DNA of 64,000 nucleotides, from NCBI GenBank assembly GCA_963735045.1, contig CAVTIZ010000003.1, positions 992,001-1,056,000 on the forward strand. Direction: 5' to 3'. Position numbers and translations under genes: made by a program. The notes under the pieces are model-generated. The model made no database searches and had not been told where the DNA came from. It saw only the letters and a program-made list of their open reading frames with translations. Shown here piece by piece: positions 32,996 through 41,879 of the stretch; position 1 is the first letter of the stretch; every line of letters starts with the position of its first letter. The DNA comes from Salsipaludibacter sp963735045. Lineage in GTDB: Bacteria; Actinomycetota; Nitriliruptoria; Nitriliruptorales; Nitriliruptoraceae.

Positions 32996-34795
32996 TCATC
33001 GCTCGGGCAGGTCCTGGCCGAGCCAGGCGGTGAAGGCGGTGCGCTGGTCCGGTGTCGGGTCGTCGATCGGCCGCAACCGGGTGCGGCCACGCGGTTCGCC
33101 GAGGGTGACGCGGCGTCGCAGCAGGCGGGGGCCGGAGAAGACCGCCACCTCGACGTCGTCGCCGGGTTCGTGGGCCCGCAGGACGTCCGCGAGGCGGTCG
33201 CGCTCGACACGCACGCCGTCCACCGCCAGCAGGCGGTCCCCACCGGTCAGCCCGGCCTGCCAGGCGGGACCCCACCGCTCCACGGCGTCGATCACCACCC
33301 CCTGGTCGTCGTCGCTGGTGGCCACACCCAGCAACGGTGGGGCGTCGTCGTCGACCTTCACGTCCAGGTCCAGGCCGACCACGTCGACCAGGTCCGCGAC
33401 CGGCGGGAAGGCGCGGCCCGTGACGTACTCGTCGAAGAACCACGTCAGGTCGGTGCCGGCCGCCTCGGACACCGCGTCCACGACGTCGGCCGGTTCGTAG
33501 CCGACGGTGGGCGTGCGGTCCGAGGTGTCGCCGAACGTGCGCCACAGGAGCCGGAAGGCGTCGTCGAGCCCCCCGCCGTCGGGACGTCGCCGTCGCACGA
33601 GCAGGTCGAGGCACCAGGCCACCAGGCTCCCGTGGCGGTAGTAGTCGGTGCCGGCGTTCGCACTGTTCTCGTCGACGACGTAGGCCTTGGTCCAGGCCGT
33701 CCACGACGCCTCCGTGATCGACTGGAGGCGCACGCCCGGACGGTGGCGCACGCCGTCCACCCGCCGGGCGAGGTCGCGCAACAGGCGGTCGACGTCCCAC
33801 AGCCCGGCGCGCACGCACAGGGGGCCCTCGAACCAGGACGTCCAGCCCTCGGCCACCCACAGCGAGGTCGTGTGGACGTGCTCCACCAGGCTGGGCCGCA
33901 CCAGCTCGGCCGGGGTCAGCCGCTTCACGTTGGCGAGGTGGAGGTACTCGTGGGCCAGCAGCGTCCAGAACCGTGCGAGGCCGTCCTCGCCCACCAGCGC
34001 GGTCGCCGGCATCTGCAGGACGCTGCCGTCGCGGTGCTCCAGCCCACCGCCGCCGCGTTCCCACGAGGTGCACAGGTAGGTGTAGGCGGGTTGTGGCAGG
34101 TCGTCGTCGAGCAGGGCCGCGGTGGCCTCCGCGATGGCGGCCATGGCGTCACCGACCCGGTCGACGTCGGGCCCGGGTCCGTGCCCCGACCACACGAATC
34201 GATGGGCGACGTCGTCGACGGTCCGGGTCACGATCGGGAAGGACGTGCGGCCCTCGACCTCGAAGGCGCTGTCGACCAGCAGGTCGAAGGTCGCGGCGAC
34301 GAAGTCCCCGTCCCTCGGGCGGTCGTCGTCGGCCGGGTCGCCATCGCCCTCCGACCGCGCCTCGCGTGGCAGCATGCCGTGGGCGACCACGCCGTCGGCG
34401 AAGGCCACGCGGTGCTCGCGGTCTCGGCACCCCTCCACCGCGAGGAAGGTCGCGGGTGCCACCAGCAGGGCGTGGTGGTCGTCCACGTGGTTGGTGCGCA
34501 CGGTGTGTTCGTTGGCGTACAGCTCCCAGGTCACCTCCAGGGGACCGGCGCGGTCGACCTCCCAGGCCGTGTGGCCGCAGGGCACCGTCGCCACCTCGTG
34601 GCCGTCGGCGTCGCGCACCTCCAGGCGCTGCACGTGGTGGACGTAGTCGCGCATGACGTAGGACCCCGGGGTCCACGTGGGCATCACCAGCCGCACCGGG
34701 CCGTCGACGTCGTCGGGGATCGTCAGGGTCACCGTCACCAGGTGCTGATTGCGCTCGCGCAGGGACACGACGTGGCGGAGCGGGAGCGGCGACAC
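32996..34795 (-). CDS. M61 glycyl aminopeptidase family protein with PDZ domain
   Basis: A 599-residue metallopeptidase of family M61. An N-terminal beta domain (PLRHVVSLRERNQHLVTVTL; WTPGSYVMRDY) is followed by the thermolysin-like domain with zinc motif HEYLH (282-286) and ligand Glu316 in WVAEGWTSW; the C-terminus holds a PDZ domain (GVVIDAVERWGPAWQAGLTGGDRLLAVDG). No signal peptide. Family members cleave N-terminal Gly or Ala. A GTG at 34831 is in frame but overlaps a TACCGT -10; the GTG at 34795 with GAGG ahead was preferred. Confidence 0.9.
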   Translation of the reverse strand: MSPLPLRHVVSLRERNQHLVTVTLTIPDDVDGPVRLVMPTWTPGSYVMRDYVHHVQRLEVRDADGHEVATVPCGHTAWEVDRAGPLEVTWELYANEHTVRTNHVDDHHALLVAPATFLAVEGCRDREHRVAFADGVVAHGMLPREARSEGDGDPADDDRPRDGDFVAATFDLLVDSAFEVEGRTSFPIVTRTVDDVAHRFVWSGHGPGPDVDRVGDAMAAIAEATAALLDDDLPQPAYTYLCTSWERGGGGLEHRDGSVLQMPATALVGEDGLARFWTLLAHEYLHLANVKRLTPAELVRPSLVEHVHTTSLWVAEGWTSWFEGPLCVRAGLWDVDRLLRDLARRVDGVRHRPGVRLQSITEASWTAWTKAYVVDENSANAGTDYYRHGSLVAWCLDLLVRRRRPDGGGLDDAFRLLWRTFGDTSDRTPTVGYEPADVVDAVSEAAGTDLTWFFDEYVTGRAFPPVADLVDVVGLDLDVKVDDDAPPLLGVATSDDDQGVVIDAVERWGPAWQAGLTGGDRLLAVDGVRVERDRLADVLRAHEPGDDVEVAVFSGPRLLRRRVTLGEPRGRTRLRPIDDPTPDQRTAFTAWLGQDLPER

Positions 34796-34829
34796 GGGGG
34801 CCTCGGGGGGTCGGAGCCGGGACGCCGGC

Positions 34830-34835
34830 ACGGTA
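34830..34835 (-). promoter_or_regulatory. -10 element for the M61 gene
   Basis: TACCGT on the minus strand, 34 bases before the GTG at 34795. Confidence 0.4.
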
Positions 34836-34946
34836 GCGGTGGCCCGCGACCACCCGGCTGCGCCGTGCGCCCCGCCCGACCGCCGCCGGCACCCCGGACC
34901 ACCTCGACGGCCCGTGCCGCGCGGCCGTGCCCCCGGGCCCAGCCGA

Positions 34947-34952
34947 TAGCCT
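34947..34952 (+). promoter_or_regulatory. -10 element for the DUF3151 gene
   Basis: TAGCCT, 28 bases before the GTG at 34981; GGAG at 34971-34974. Confidence 0.45.
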
Positions 34953-34980
34953 CGGTCCGAAACCCGCTCCGGAGCTTCCC

Positions 34981-35421
34981 GTGACCGAACTTCCCCTCGC
35001 CGACCGCGTGGACGTGGTACTGCCCACCGTCGCCGTCGACCTCAAGGACGCCCTGGAATCGGCGTTGTTCAGCGACGATCCGGACGAGGAGCGCGAGGCC
35101 CTGCAGGCACTGGTCGCCGCCGACCCCGCCTTCCTGGAGGCCTGGGGACGGCTGGCCGAGGTCACCTCGGTCGACGTCGAGCGCTACGCCTACGCCCGTG
35201 TCGGCTACCACCGTGGGCTGGACGCCCTGCGTGCGGCGGGCTGGGGCGGAACCGGCTACTGCCGCTGGGAGCACCCGTCCAACCGCGGGTTCCTGCGCTG
35301 CCTGGCGTCCCTCCGCGACGCCGCGGCGGCCCTGGGCGAGACCGACGAGGTCGACCGCGTCGAGTCCTTCCTCCACGACCTCGACCCGGACTGGGACGAC
35401 AGCGTCGTCGAGCGCTCCTGA
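34981..35421 (+). CDS. DUF3151 family protein
   Basis: A 146-residue actinobacterial protein of unknown function. Family blocks: EALQALVAADPAFLEAWGRLAE, ERYAYARVGYHRGLDALRAAGW and YCRWEHPSNRGFLRCL. All-helical, TPR-like in look, cytoplasmic. It precedes dnaG by 23 bases and probably shares its transcript. Confidence 0.88.
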   Translation: MTELPLADRVDVVLPTVAVDLKDALESALFSDDPDEEREALQALVAADPAFLEAWGRLAEVTSVDVERYAYARVGYHRGLDALRAAGWGGTGYCRWEHPSNRGFLRCLASLRDAAAALGETDEVDRVESFLHDLDPDWDDSVVERS

Positions 35422-35444
35422 CCCGCTGACGCAGGCGGACAGAC

Positions 35445-37307
35445 ATGGCCGGCAGGATCCGCAAGGAGGACGTCCAGGCGCTCAAGGAGCGTGCGGACAT
35501 CGCGTCGGTGATCGCCGACCACACCGACCTGAAGCGTGCCGGGTCGCGGCTCAAGGGCCTGTGCCCGTTCCACACCGAGAAGACGCCGTCGTTCACCGTC
35601 GACCCGGTCAAGGGCTACTACCACTGCTTCGGGTGCGGTGAGGGTGGTGACGTCTACAGCTTCCTGATGGGCGTCGGCGGGCTCGACTTCACCGAGGCCG
35701 TCGAACAACTTGCCCGCCGCACCGGCTTCGAACTGCACTACGAGGACCTGTCGCCGGGGCAACGACGTGCCCTGGGGGAGCGGTCCCGGCTGGTCGAGAT
35801 CAACCAGCGCGCCCTGCGGTTCTTCCACGACACGCTGCTGTCCGACGACGGCGAGGTGGCTCGCACGTACCTGCGCGAGCGCGGGTTCGGGCGCGAGGAC
35901 GCCGCCGCCTTCGAGCTGGGGTACGCGCCCAACGACTGGGAGCGACTGTCCCGGCTGCTGGTGACCGAGGGCTTCGACCGCCGCGACCTGGTGAAGGTCG
36001 GCCTGTCGCAGGACAACAGCCGCGGCGGGCTGCGCGATCGTTTCCGTGGCCGCCTCGTGTTCCCCGTCAAGGACGCGACCGGCGACCCGATCGGCTTCGG
36101 GGGTCGCATCCTGCCCGGCCTCGACTACGGCGACTTCGAGCCCCCGAAGTACTACAACTCCCCGGAGACCCCGCTGTACCACAAGCAGAAGGTGCTCTAC
36201 GGGCTGTCGGAGTCGCGCACCGGCATGGCCGCGACCGGCGAGGTCCTGGTGTGCGAGGGCTACACCGACGTGCTCGCCCTCCACCAGGCCGGCATCACCA
36301 ATGCGGTGGCGACCTGCGGCACGGCGGTGGGGGCCGAACACTTCCGGGTCCTGGCTCGCTACGTCAACAAGGTGGTGCTGGCCTTCGACAACGACGAGGC
36401 GGGTGTCAAGGCCGCCGAGCGGGCCGCCTCCGAGGCCGCCTCGGTCGACGACGAGGCCCCCGGCGACCGCTTCCAGCTGCGGGTCCTGGGGCTGGACGAG
36501 GGCACCGACCCGGCCGACCTGGTCCAGCAGCAGGGACCCGAGGCCCTGCACGCGGCACTGGCCGCCGCCGAGCCCGTGACCGGGTTCCTGGTGGACGCCG
36601 AGGTGGCCCGAGCCGACCTGACCACCGACGAGGGCCGCGCCGAGGCGCTCCGGGCGGCCGTGCGACGGCTCGGCGACGAGCCCGACCCCGAACTGCGACG
36701 CACCTGGGCCAGGACCCGCATCGCCGACCCCATCGGGGTGTCGGTGCAGTGGGTCACCCGCACGGCCCAGCGTCTGGGCGTGGGCCTGGACCGCCACGAC
36801 GGGGTCGCCGTCGGGGTCGCCACCGCACCGCGCCGGGGTGGCCAGCGCGGACGCCTGGCCCCGCGCACGCCCCCCGAGGTCGCCCTGCAGCGACGGGTCC
36901 TGCGGGTGGCCCTGCAACACCCCGAGTGGCTTCCCGAGGAGTGGTGGGAGCTGACCGGCGACGACTTCACCCATCCCCGCGCGCGCGACATCCACGACGC
37001 CGTCCAGGCCGGAGGCGGCGCCGGGGTGCCGTTGGAGGAGGTGCTGGCCGCGGCGCCCGACGACGACGTGCGCACGGCGGTCCGGGCCGTCGCGCTGGAG
37101 GTCGCGGACCCCCCGGACCGCGAGGAGGACGCGGCCGGCGAGGTTCGTGCCCTGCGGGAACGGGCCCTCGCCCGCCAGGTCGCCGCGATCGACGACGACC
37201 TCGCCGTGGTCAACGCGGCCACCGACCCCGACGGGTTCCGCGACCTCAACGCCCGCCGGTTCGCACTGGAGCAACGGCGTCGAGCACTTCGCGAGGGCGG
37301 TCGCTGA
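35445..37307 (+). CDS. dnaG: DNA primase
   Basis: A 620-residue DnaG. The CHC2 zinc finger uses Cys40, His43, Cys61 and Cys64; the catalytic core follows, with the Toprim motif VLVCEGYTDVLALHQAG and LAFDNDEAG; the C-terminal 150 residues should bind DnaB helicase. It makes the RNA primers for replication. Short Shine-Dalgarno match ahead of ATG 35445. A 7-bp hairpin lies 54 bases after the stop. Confidence 0.96.
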   Translation: MAGRIRKEDVQALKERADIASVIADHTDLKRAGSRLKGLCPFHTEKTPSFTVDPVKGYYHCFGCGEGGDVYSFLMGVGGLDFTEAVEQLARRTGFELHYEDLSPGQRRALGERSRLVEINQRALRFFHDTLLSDDGEVARTYLRERGFGREDAAAFELGYAPNDWERLSRLLVTEGFDRRDLVKVGLSQDNSRGGLRDRFRGRLVFPVKDATGDPIGFGGRILPGLDYGDFEPPKYYNSPETPLYHKQKVLYGLSESRTGMAATGEVLVCEGYTDVLALHQAGITNAVATCGTAVGAEHFRVLARYVNKVVLAFDNDEAGVKAAERAASEAASVDDEAPGDRFQLRVLGLDEGTDPADLVQQQGPEALHAALAAAEPVTGFLVDAEVARADLTTDEGRAEALRAAVRRLGDEPDPELRRTWARTRIADPIGVSVQWVTRTAQRLGVGLDRHDGVAVGVATAPRRGGQRGRLAPRTPPEVALQRRVLRVALQHPEWLPEEWWELTGDDFTHPRARDIHDAVQAGGGAGVPLEEVLAAAPDDDVRTAVRAVALEVADPPDREEDAAGEVRALRERALARQVAAIDDDLAVVNAATDPDGFRDLNARRFALEQRRRALREGGR

Positions 37308-37360
37308 GGCCGCCGGGTCGTCGCGGCGGCGCCACTCGCGGCCCGGAGCGTGCGTGCGGT

Positions 37361-37380
37361 CGGGGTGGTGTCACACCCCG
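37361..37380. terminator. Hairpin downstream of dnaG
   Basis: CGGGGTG (37361-37367) and CACCCCG (37374-37380) pair perfectly over a 6-base loop, between dnaG and the next gene. Confidence 0.45.
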
Positions 37381-37384
37381 CTCG

Positions 37385-37390
37385 TACGGT
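37385..37390 (+). promoter_or_regulatory. -10 element before the HTH protein
   Basis: TACGGT directly after the hairpin, 112 bases before the GTG at 37503. Confidence 0.35.
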
Positions 37391-37502
37391 TTCCACCACG
37401 GTCGCCTCGTGCGGCCGTGCGGGACGACGTCACCCTCGCGTCCCGCCCGACCTGGACCGCGCGCCCCAGTGGCGCCGCTCGCGACCGGACCGGAGGCGCA
37501 TC

Positions 37503-38402
37503 GTGGCCCTTCCCGAGCATCCCGACACCGCCGACCAACCAAACCTGTTCGACCCGGCCGACCCGGCCTGGGACGACCCGGTCCCGTTCACCCTGACGGC
37601 GCGCGGGCGCCGTGTCGTCGACGAGGCGACCCCCCGGCTGCGGGTGGTCGAGGATCGTGCAACGCCCGGCGGCGCAACCGGCCGGGAGGCCCACGGCATC
37701 ACCGGGGGGCGCCGGGAGGGGAGCAGCGGCCGGGCCATGGCCGTCGTCGTTGGATCCGGTCCCGCGCCCGCGATGCCCGCCGTGGACCCCCGTGCCGACG
37801 ACCGCCGGCTGCTGGACGACCTCGAGGACACCGACACCTGGCGCCACGCCCGTGTCCGGGCGATGGCCCGTGCCGGCCGTGGCGTGGCCGACATCGCCAC
37901 CGAGATGGACCTGAGCCCCACGGTGGTCCGGGTGTGGCTGGCCGACCCGGCCGTGGCGGCCGAGGTGCGTGCCCCCGGCGCCGACGGCGGGTCGCCATCG
38001 GCGTCCGCCGCCCCCGACGACGGGCCAGCGAGATCGTCCACCGAGACCAGCGGCCTGGCGGTGCTGGCCGCGATCGGGGTGGTGGAGGTCGGTGCGGTGG
38101 TCGCCACCACGACCCGCATCACCGTCGCCGACCTGCTGGTGACCTGGCTCCGGGCCCACCACGGGGTCACGCCCGGGCAGGTGCGAGTGGTGCTGCAGGT
38201 CGCCGAACCGCGCACCGGCGACCTGGTCGCCCGGGCCTGGGCGGATCGGCTCGACCTGACCCCCGACCGGGTGACCACGGTGGGCTGGCGAGGTGCACCG
38301 ACGCCCCGGGCCGTGCAGGCCACGGTGCGCATCAGCGGTCGCGACCTCGCGCTCGAATTGGGGCGACGCCTGGACGCCTGGCCCGGGGGGGCGGAGGCCT
38401 GA
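37503..38402 (+). CDS. Putative DNA-binding protein: HTH plus LAGLIDADG-like domain
   Basis: A 299-residue protein. Residues 1-95 are low-complexity; residues 106-140 look like a helix-turn-helix of the resolvase/homeodomain kind (RVRAMARAGRGVADIATEMD, then LSPTVVRVWL). Residues 180-299 resemble the compact LAGLIDADG-like domain found with HTH motifs in some actinobacterial proteins: a hydrophobic start (GLAVLAAIGVVEVGAV), ADLLVTWLRAHHGV, QVRVVLQVAE, ARAWADRLDLTPDRV and a final LALELGRRLDAW. The acidic catalytic residues of homing endonucleases are not clear, so it is more likely a regulator than a nuclease. Start is GTG with GGAGG ahead. The assignment is an inference from pattern only. Confidence 0.5.
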   Translation: MALPEHPDTADQPNLFDPADPAWDDPVPFTLTARGRRVVDEATPRLRVVEDRATPGGATGREAHGITGGRREGSSGRAMAVVVGSGPAPAMPAVDPRADDRRLLDDLEDTDTWRHARVRAMARAGRGVADIATEMDLSPTVVRVWLADPAVAAEVRAPGADGGSPSASAAPDDGPARSSTETSGLAVLAAIGVVEVGAVVATTTRITVADLLVTWLRAHHGVTPGQVRVVLQVAEPRTGDLVARAWADRLDLTPDRVTTVGWRGAPTPRAVQATVRISGRDLALELGRRLDAWPGGAEA

Positions 38403-38489
38403 TGACGGTCTCGCGCTCGACCAGCCGTGGGCGAACGGCAACAGACCCCCGACGAGGCCAGGTCGGGCCGCGACTCGGGGGTCTGTGGA

Positions 38490-38565
38490 TGGCTCCGGGG
38501 GTGGGGCTCGAACCCACGACAACTCGATTAACAGTCGAGTGCTCTGCCAGCTGAGCTACCCCGGA
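38490..38565 (-). tRNA. tRNA-Asn (GTT)
   Basis: On the minus strand a full cloverleaf: acceptor TCCGGGG/CCCCGGA, D-arm TAGCTCAGCTGGCAGAGCA, anticodon arm CTCGACTGTTAATCGAG with anticodon GTT, T-arm GTGGGTTCGAGCCCCAC. Discriminator G and the CCA end are encoded (38490-38493). Confidence 0.97.
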
Positions 38566-38589
38566 AGGCGCGCGACGGCGCGGCCGGAA

Positions 38590-38595
38590 AGTGTA
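38590..38595 (-). promoter_or_regulatory. -10 element for tRNA-Asn
   Basis: TACACT on the minus strand, 24 bases before the tRNA 5' end. Confidence 0.45.
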
Positions 38596-38665
38596 CCAAC
38601 GCGGCAACACCCCACGCGTCGTGCGGCCGCCGACGTCGGGGCGAGCGGACGCGTCCCCCGACACC

Positions 38666-38671
38666 TAGCCT
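38666..38671 (+). promoter_or_regulatory. -10 element for the ACT-domain gene
   Basis: TAGCCT, 48 bases before the ATG at 38720; CCAGGAGG lies just before the start. Confidence 0.45.
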
Positions 38672-38719
38672 TGGCCACGAGACCGATCCCCATCTTCCCG
38701 CTCCTCCAGGAGGCACGAC

Positions 38720-39097
38720 ATGCGCAAGGACCTCGTGGTCACGCCCGACGACCGCCCCGGCGTGCTCGCCGACATCGGCGAGACCCTGGCCGAGGCCGGG
38801 GTCAACATCGAGGCCTGCAGTGCCTTCACCGGGGGCGGCAAGAGCGTCGTGCACCTGCTCGTCGACGACGACGTCAACGGGGTGAAGGTGCTGGAGGAGG
38901 CGGGCCTGACGGTCCATGCCGCCCGTGACGTCGCGATCGCCCAGCTGAGCAACGAGCCGGGCTCGCTGGCTGCCGCGACCCGCCGGATCCACGACGCCGG
39001 CATCAACATCGAGCAGGCCTACTTCGCCAACGACAACCGCCTGGTCGTGGTCAGCGAGGACCCCGAGGGTGTTCGCGACGCGCTGGGCGAGGCCTGA
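38720..39097 (+). CDS. Protein of two ACT domains
   Basis: A 125-residue protein made of two ACT units (about residues 3-65 and 70-124), each beginning with a DRPGVLADI-like block (second: NEPGSLAAATRRI) and a VNIE/INIE strand. ACT domains bind amino acids and regulate enzymes; with no catalytic domain attached, this is probably a free-standing sensor or regulatory subunit. Ligand unknown. Monocistronic, ending at a hairpin. Confidence 0.85.
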   Translation: MRKDLVVTPDDRPGVLADIGETLAEAGVNIEACSAFTGGGKSVVHLLVDDDVNGVKVLEEAGLTVHAARDVAIAQLSNEPGSLAAATRRIHDAGINIEQAYFANDNRLVVVSEDPEGVRDALGEA

Positions 39098-39107
39098 CGC
39101 CACGATC

Positions 39108-39130
39108 CCGGCCGGCCTCGATCCGGTCGG
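39108..39130. terminator. Hairpin between converging genes
   Basis: CCGGCCGG and CCGGTCGG form an 8-bp stem with one G-U pair over a 7-base loop, between the ACT gene and the qcr operon end. Confidence 0.4.
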
Positions 39131-39145
39131 CGGCGGGTCCGTTCG

Positions 39146-39553
39146 TCATCCGGTGAGGCACGACAGCGACAGCGTCATGCCGCACCCGATCTGCAGGGCC
39201 CGCAGGGTCAGCCCCATCGCGAAGAACGCCCCCCAGGTCAGGCCCACGTAGTCACGGTCCTCGCGGCGCATGGCCGCGATGCGCCCGCCGACCACGGCCA
39301 CCAGCGGGAACAGCGACCCGTACAGGTAGTGCAGCCACACCAGGTCGTCGCCCGCCAGCCGACGGCCGACGACCAGGAACCCGACGCCCAGGACGGTCTG
39401 GAACAGCAGCAGGTTCTCGGTCCAGTGCTGCAACCCCCAGTACAGCGCGGGGGCCTCGCCACGTCCGAGCAGGCGCAGCCCGAGTCCGACCACCATCAGC
39501 ACGGTGAAGGCCGCGACCAGGCCGGCGCCCAGCCACGCGTGGAACGCGATCAC
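39146..39553 (-). CDS. Membrane protein at the end of the qcr operon
   Basis: A 135-residue protein with four hydrophobic helices (about residues 8-28, 45-65, 70-92, 103-125). His5, His43 and His75 lie at helix edges, and LQHWTENLLLFQ and WLHYLYGSLFPL are the most distinctive blocks; no family name is certain. GTG start overlaps the qcrB stop by GTGA, so it is made with the complex and may be an accessory subunit or assembly factor. Confidence 0.65.
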   Translation of the reverse strand: MIAFHAWLGAGLVAAFTVLMVVGLGLRLLGRGEAPALYWGLQHWTENLLLFQTVLGVGFLVVGRRLAGDDLVWLHYLYGSLFPLVAVVGGRIAAMRREDRDYVGLTWGAFFAMGLTLRALQIGCGMTLSLSCLTG

Positions 39554-40947
39554 GTCTGCTCGGCCGCCCTGGCGGTGGCGCTGGCTGCAGGCTCCAGGGG
39601 TTCATTGAGCCGGCGCGCCACGCGGTGGGTGATGATGCCGACCAGGATCGGCAGCACGACCGTCAGCACCCGCAGCACCGTGGTCAGCGTGTCCAGCGGG
39701 GTGCCGATGGCGGCGGCCACGACGTCGTTGGACCCGGCCACGAAGATCACCATCAGGAGGGTCAGCGACCCGAAACCGATGGCGGTGCGCATCGGCACGT
39801 CGCGGGGACGCTGGTTGATGTGGTGCTCCGCGTGGTCACCCGTGATCCAGCGTGCGTCGATCCACGGCCACGCGAACATCACGGTGAACATGATCCCCGG
39901 GACGACGACCGAGGGCAGGAACACCGACGGGATCGTGACCCCGAGCAGGGTGAACTCCCAGGCGGGCCACAGTCGCACCAGCCCCTCCAGCCATCCCATG
40001 TACCAGTCGGGTTGGGAGGGGGCGAACACCTCGAAGGGCTCGTACTGGCCGTACAACCACACCGGGTTGATCTCGAACACCCCGCCCAGGAAGGCCAGCA
40101 CGGCGGCGGTGAGCGCGAACAGCGACGACATCGTGAGGGCCTGGTTGGGCCACAGTGGCTCGCCGACCACGTTGTCCTCGCGCGCCAGGGCCGTGCGCTT
40201 CTGGGTGTGCTTCTGGCGGACGACCATGAACAGGTGGGCACCGAGCAGCCCGAGGAGGCCGGCCGGGATGATCATGACGTGGAGGATGTGCAGGCGTCCG
40301 AGCACCCCGGCGCCGGGGTACTCGCCACCCAGGCCGAGGTAGCCCAACAGCGGACCGACGAAGGGCACCGACAGCAGCGCCGAGTAGCCGATGCGCAGCC
40401 CCGTGCCCGACAGCAGGTCGTCGGGCAGCGAGTAGCCGGTGAAGCCCGCCCCGAAGGCCAGCAACAACAGGATCCCGCCCACGACCCAGTTCAGTTCGCG
40501 GGGCCGGCGGAACGACCCGGTGAAGAAGATGCGCAGCAGGTGGGCCACGATGGCGGCGACGAACAACAGGGCGGCCCAGTGGTGGATCTGGCGGAACAGC
40601 AGGCCGGCCCGCACCTCGAAGGACAACTCCAGGGTCGAGTTGTACGCCGCCGAGATGGCCTGGCCCTGCAGGGGGACGTAGGGGCCGTCGTAGACGACCA
40701 GGGTCGTGTCGGGGGTGTAGAACAGGGCCAGGAAGGTGCCCGTCACCAGCAGGATGACCAGCGAGAACAACGCGATCTCGCCGATCAGGAACGACCAGTG
40801 GCCGGGGAAGACCTTGCGCAGGTACTTGCTGGAACCGGCCGCCAGTCCGAGCCGGTCGTCGGTCCACCCCGCGACGCGCTCGAGCACCGAGTCCTTCACC
40901 GGATCGCGGTCCGGGGCGTCCGTGTCGTCGACGGTCGTCCCGCTCAT
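39550..40947 (-). CDS. qcrB: Cytochrome bc complex cytochrome b subunit
   Basis: A 465-residue cytochrome b. His122/His123, His136, His223 and His238 supply the heme ligands in two paired helices; PDWYMGWLEG stands where PEWY lines the quinol site. Actinobacterial QcrB is longer than mitochondrial cytochrome b, as here. It oxidises menaquinol and passes electrons to QcrA. Start overlaps the qcrA stop by ATGA. Confidence 0.95.
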   Translation of the reverse strand: MSGTTVDDTDAPDRDPVKDSVLERVAGWTDDRLGLAAGSSKYLRKVFPGHWSFLIGEIALFSLVILLVTGTFLALFYTPDTTLVVYDGPYVPLQGQAISAAYNSTLELSFEVRAGLLFRQIHHWAALLFVAAIVAHLLRIFFTGSFRRPRELNWVVGGILLLLAFGAGFTGYSLPDDLLSGTGLRIGYSALLSVPFVGPLLGYLGLGGEYPGAGVLGRLHILHVMIIPAGLLGLLGAHLFMVVRQKHTQKRTALAREDNVVGEPLWPNQALTMSSLFALTAAVLAFLGGVFEINPVWLYGQYEPFEVFAPSQPDWYMGWLEGLVRLWPAWEFTLLGVTIPSVFLPSVVVPGIMFTVMFAWPWIDARWITGDHAEHHINQRPRDVPMRTAIGFGSLTLLMVIFVAGSNDVVAAAIGTPLDTLTTVLRVLTVVLPILVGIITHRVARRLNEPLEPAASATARAAEQT

Positions 40948-41879
40948 GCGTCACCTCCCGTGGTCAGGTTCCAGAACGACGGGCCGACGGGCGAGGAGAA
41001 GTCCCCGAGGGCCACCAGGTAACCCTCCTCGTCGACGCCGATGGGAAGCTGGGGGAGGGGCCGGCCGGTGGGACCAGACAGCACCTCGGCCCCGTGCGTC
41101 ACCAGGAACTGTGACTGGTGGCACGGGCAGATCAGTTCGGCGTCCTGGGCGCGGTACAGCCCGACCGGGCAGCCGGCATGGGTGCAGATCTTGGAGTAGC
41201 AGACCAGTCCGCCGACGATCCCGTCCGGCAGCGGCAGGGTCGAGGTGTCCAGCGCCCCGGGACGGGTCCGGATCAGCACGGCCTGGCTGTCGGCCGCCTC
41301 GCCCGAACCGGCGGGGAACACCGTGGCGATCTCGTCCACGGCGAGGGTCTCGGCCCGCAGCTGCTCGCCCTCGAGGGTGACCAGCCGGGAACCGCTGGTC
41401 CACGAGGTCTCGAACAGCTCGCGGCGTGCGCCGGGGGTGAAGATCGGACCCAGCGACAGGAACGGCACCGTGAGCGCGAGCCCCAGCGACGCGCCGGCAC
41501 CGGCCAGCAACTTCACCAGGAACCGACGACGTCCACCGGACTCGACCTCGTCCAGGGAGGAGTCGAAGTCCCGCTCGAAGGCGGCGCGGTCCTCGGCCCG
41601 CGAGGGCATCGGCTTGCGTTCCTCCACCATCACGTCGGGTCCGACGATCACGCGGACCCACACGCCCAGGCCGAGCCCCACGCCGCCCAGGGCGATCGCC
41701 AACAGGACGCCCTCGGTCTGGGTGTCGCCGCCGACGACGTAGAGGGCCACCAGGCCGAGCGCCGCCAGGATCGCGACGCCGAAGCACAGTGCGGCGGCCT
41801 TGGTCGCGCGGTCCTCGCGTCGTCCCGCGGCTGCCTGCTCGGCGTCCACGGGGGTGTCGGTGGTCTGGGGATCAGGCAT
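40944..41879 (-). CDS. qcrA: Rieske iron-sulfur subunit of the bc complex
   Basis: A 311-residue actinobacterial QcrA with three N-terminal membrane helices (about 28-49, 57-79, 120-142) instead of one. The Rieske cluster is held by Cys232/His234 (CTHAGC) and Cys251/His254 (CPCHQSQF), with Cys237 and Cys253 as the disulfide. Start at 41879 overlaps the end of qcrC by 8 bases; an ATG 27 codons upstream lies within qcrC in another frame and was rejected. Confidence 0.95.
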   Translation of the reverse strand: MPDPQTTDTPVDAEQAAAGRREDRATKAAALCFGVAILAALGLVALYVVGGDTQTEGVLLAIALGGVGLGLGVWVRVIVGPDVMVEERKPMPSRAEDRAAFERDFDSSLDEVESGGRRRFLVKLLAGAGASLGLALTVPFLSLGPIFTPGARRELFETSWTSGSRLVTLEGEQLRAETLAVDEIATVFPAGSGEAADSQAVLIRTRPGALDTSTLPLPDGIVGGLVCYSKICTHAGCPVGLYRAQDAELICPCHQSQFLVTHGAEVLSGPTGRPLPQLPIGVDEEGYLVALGDFSSPVGPSFWNLTTGGDA

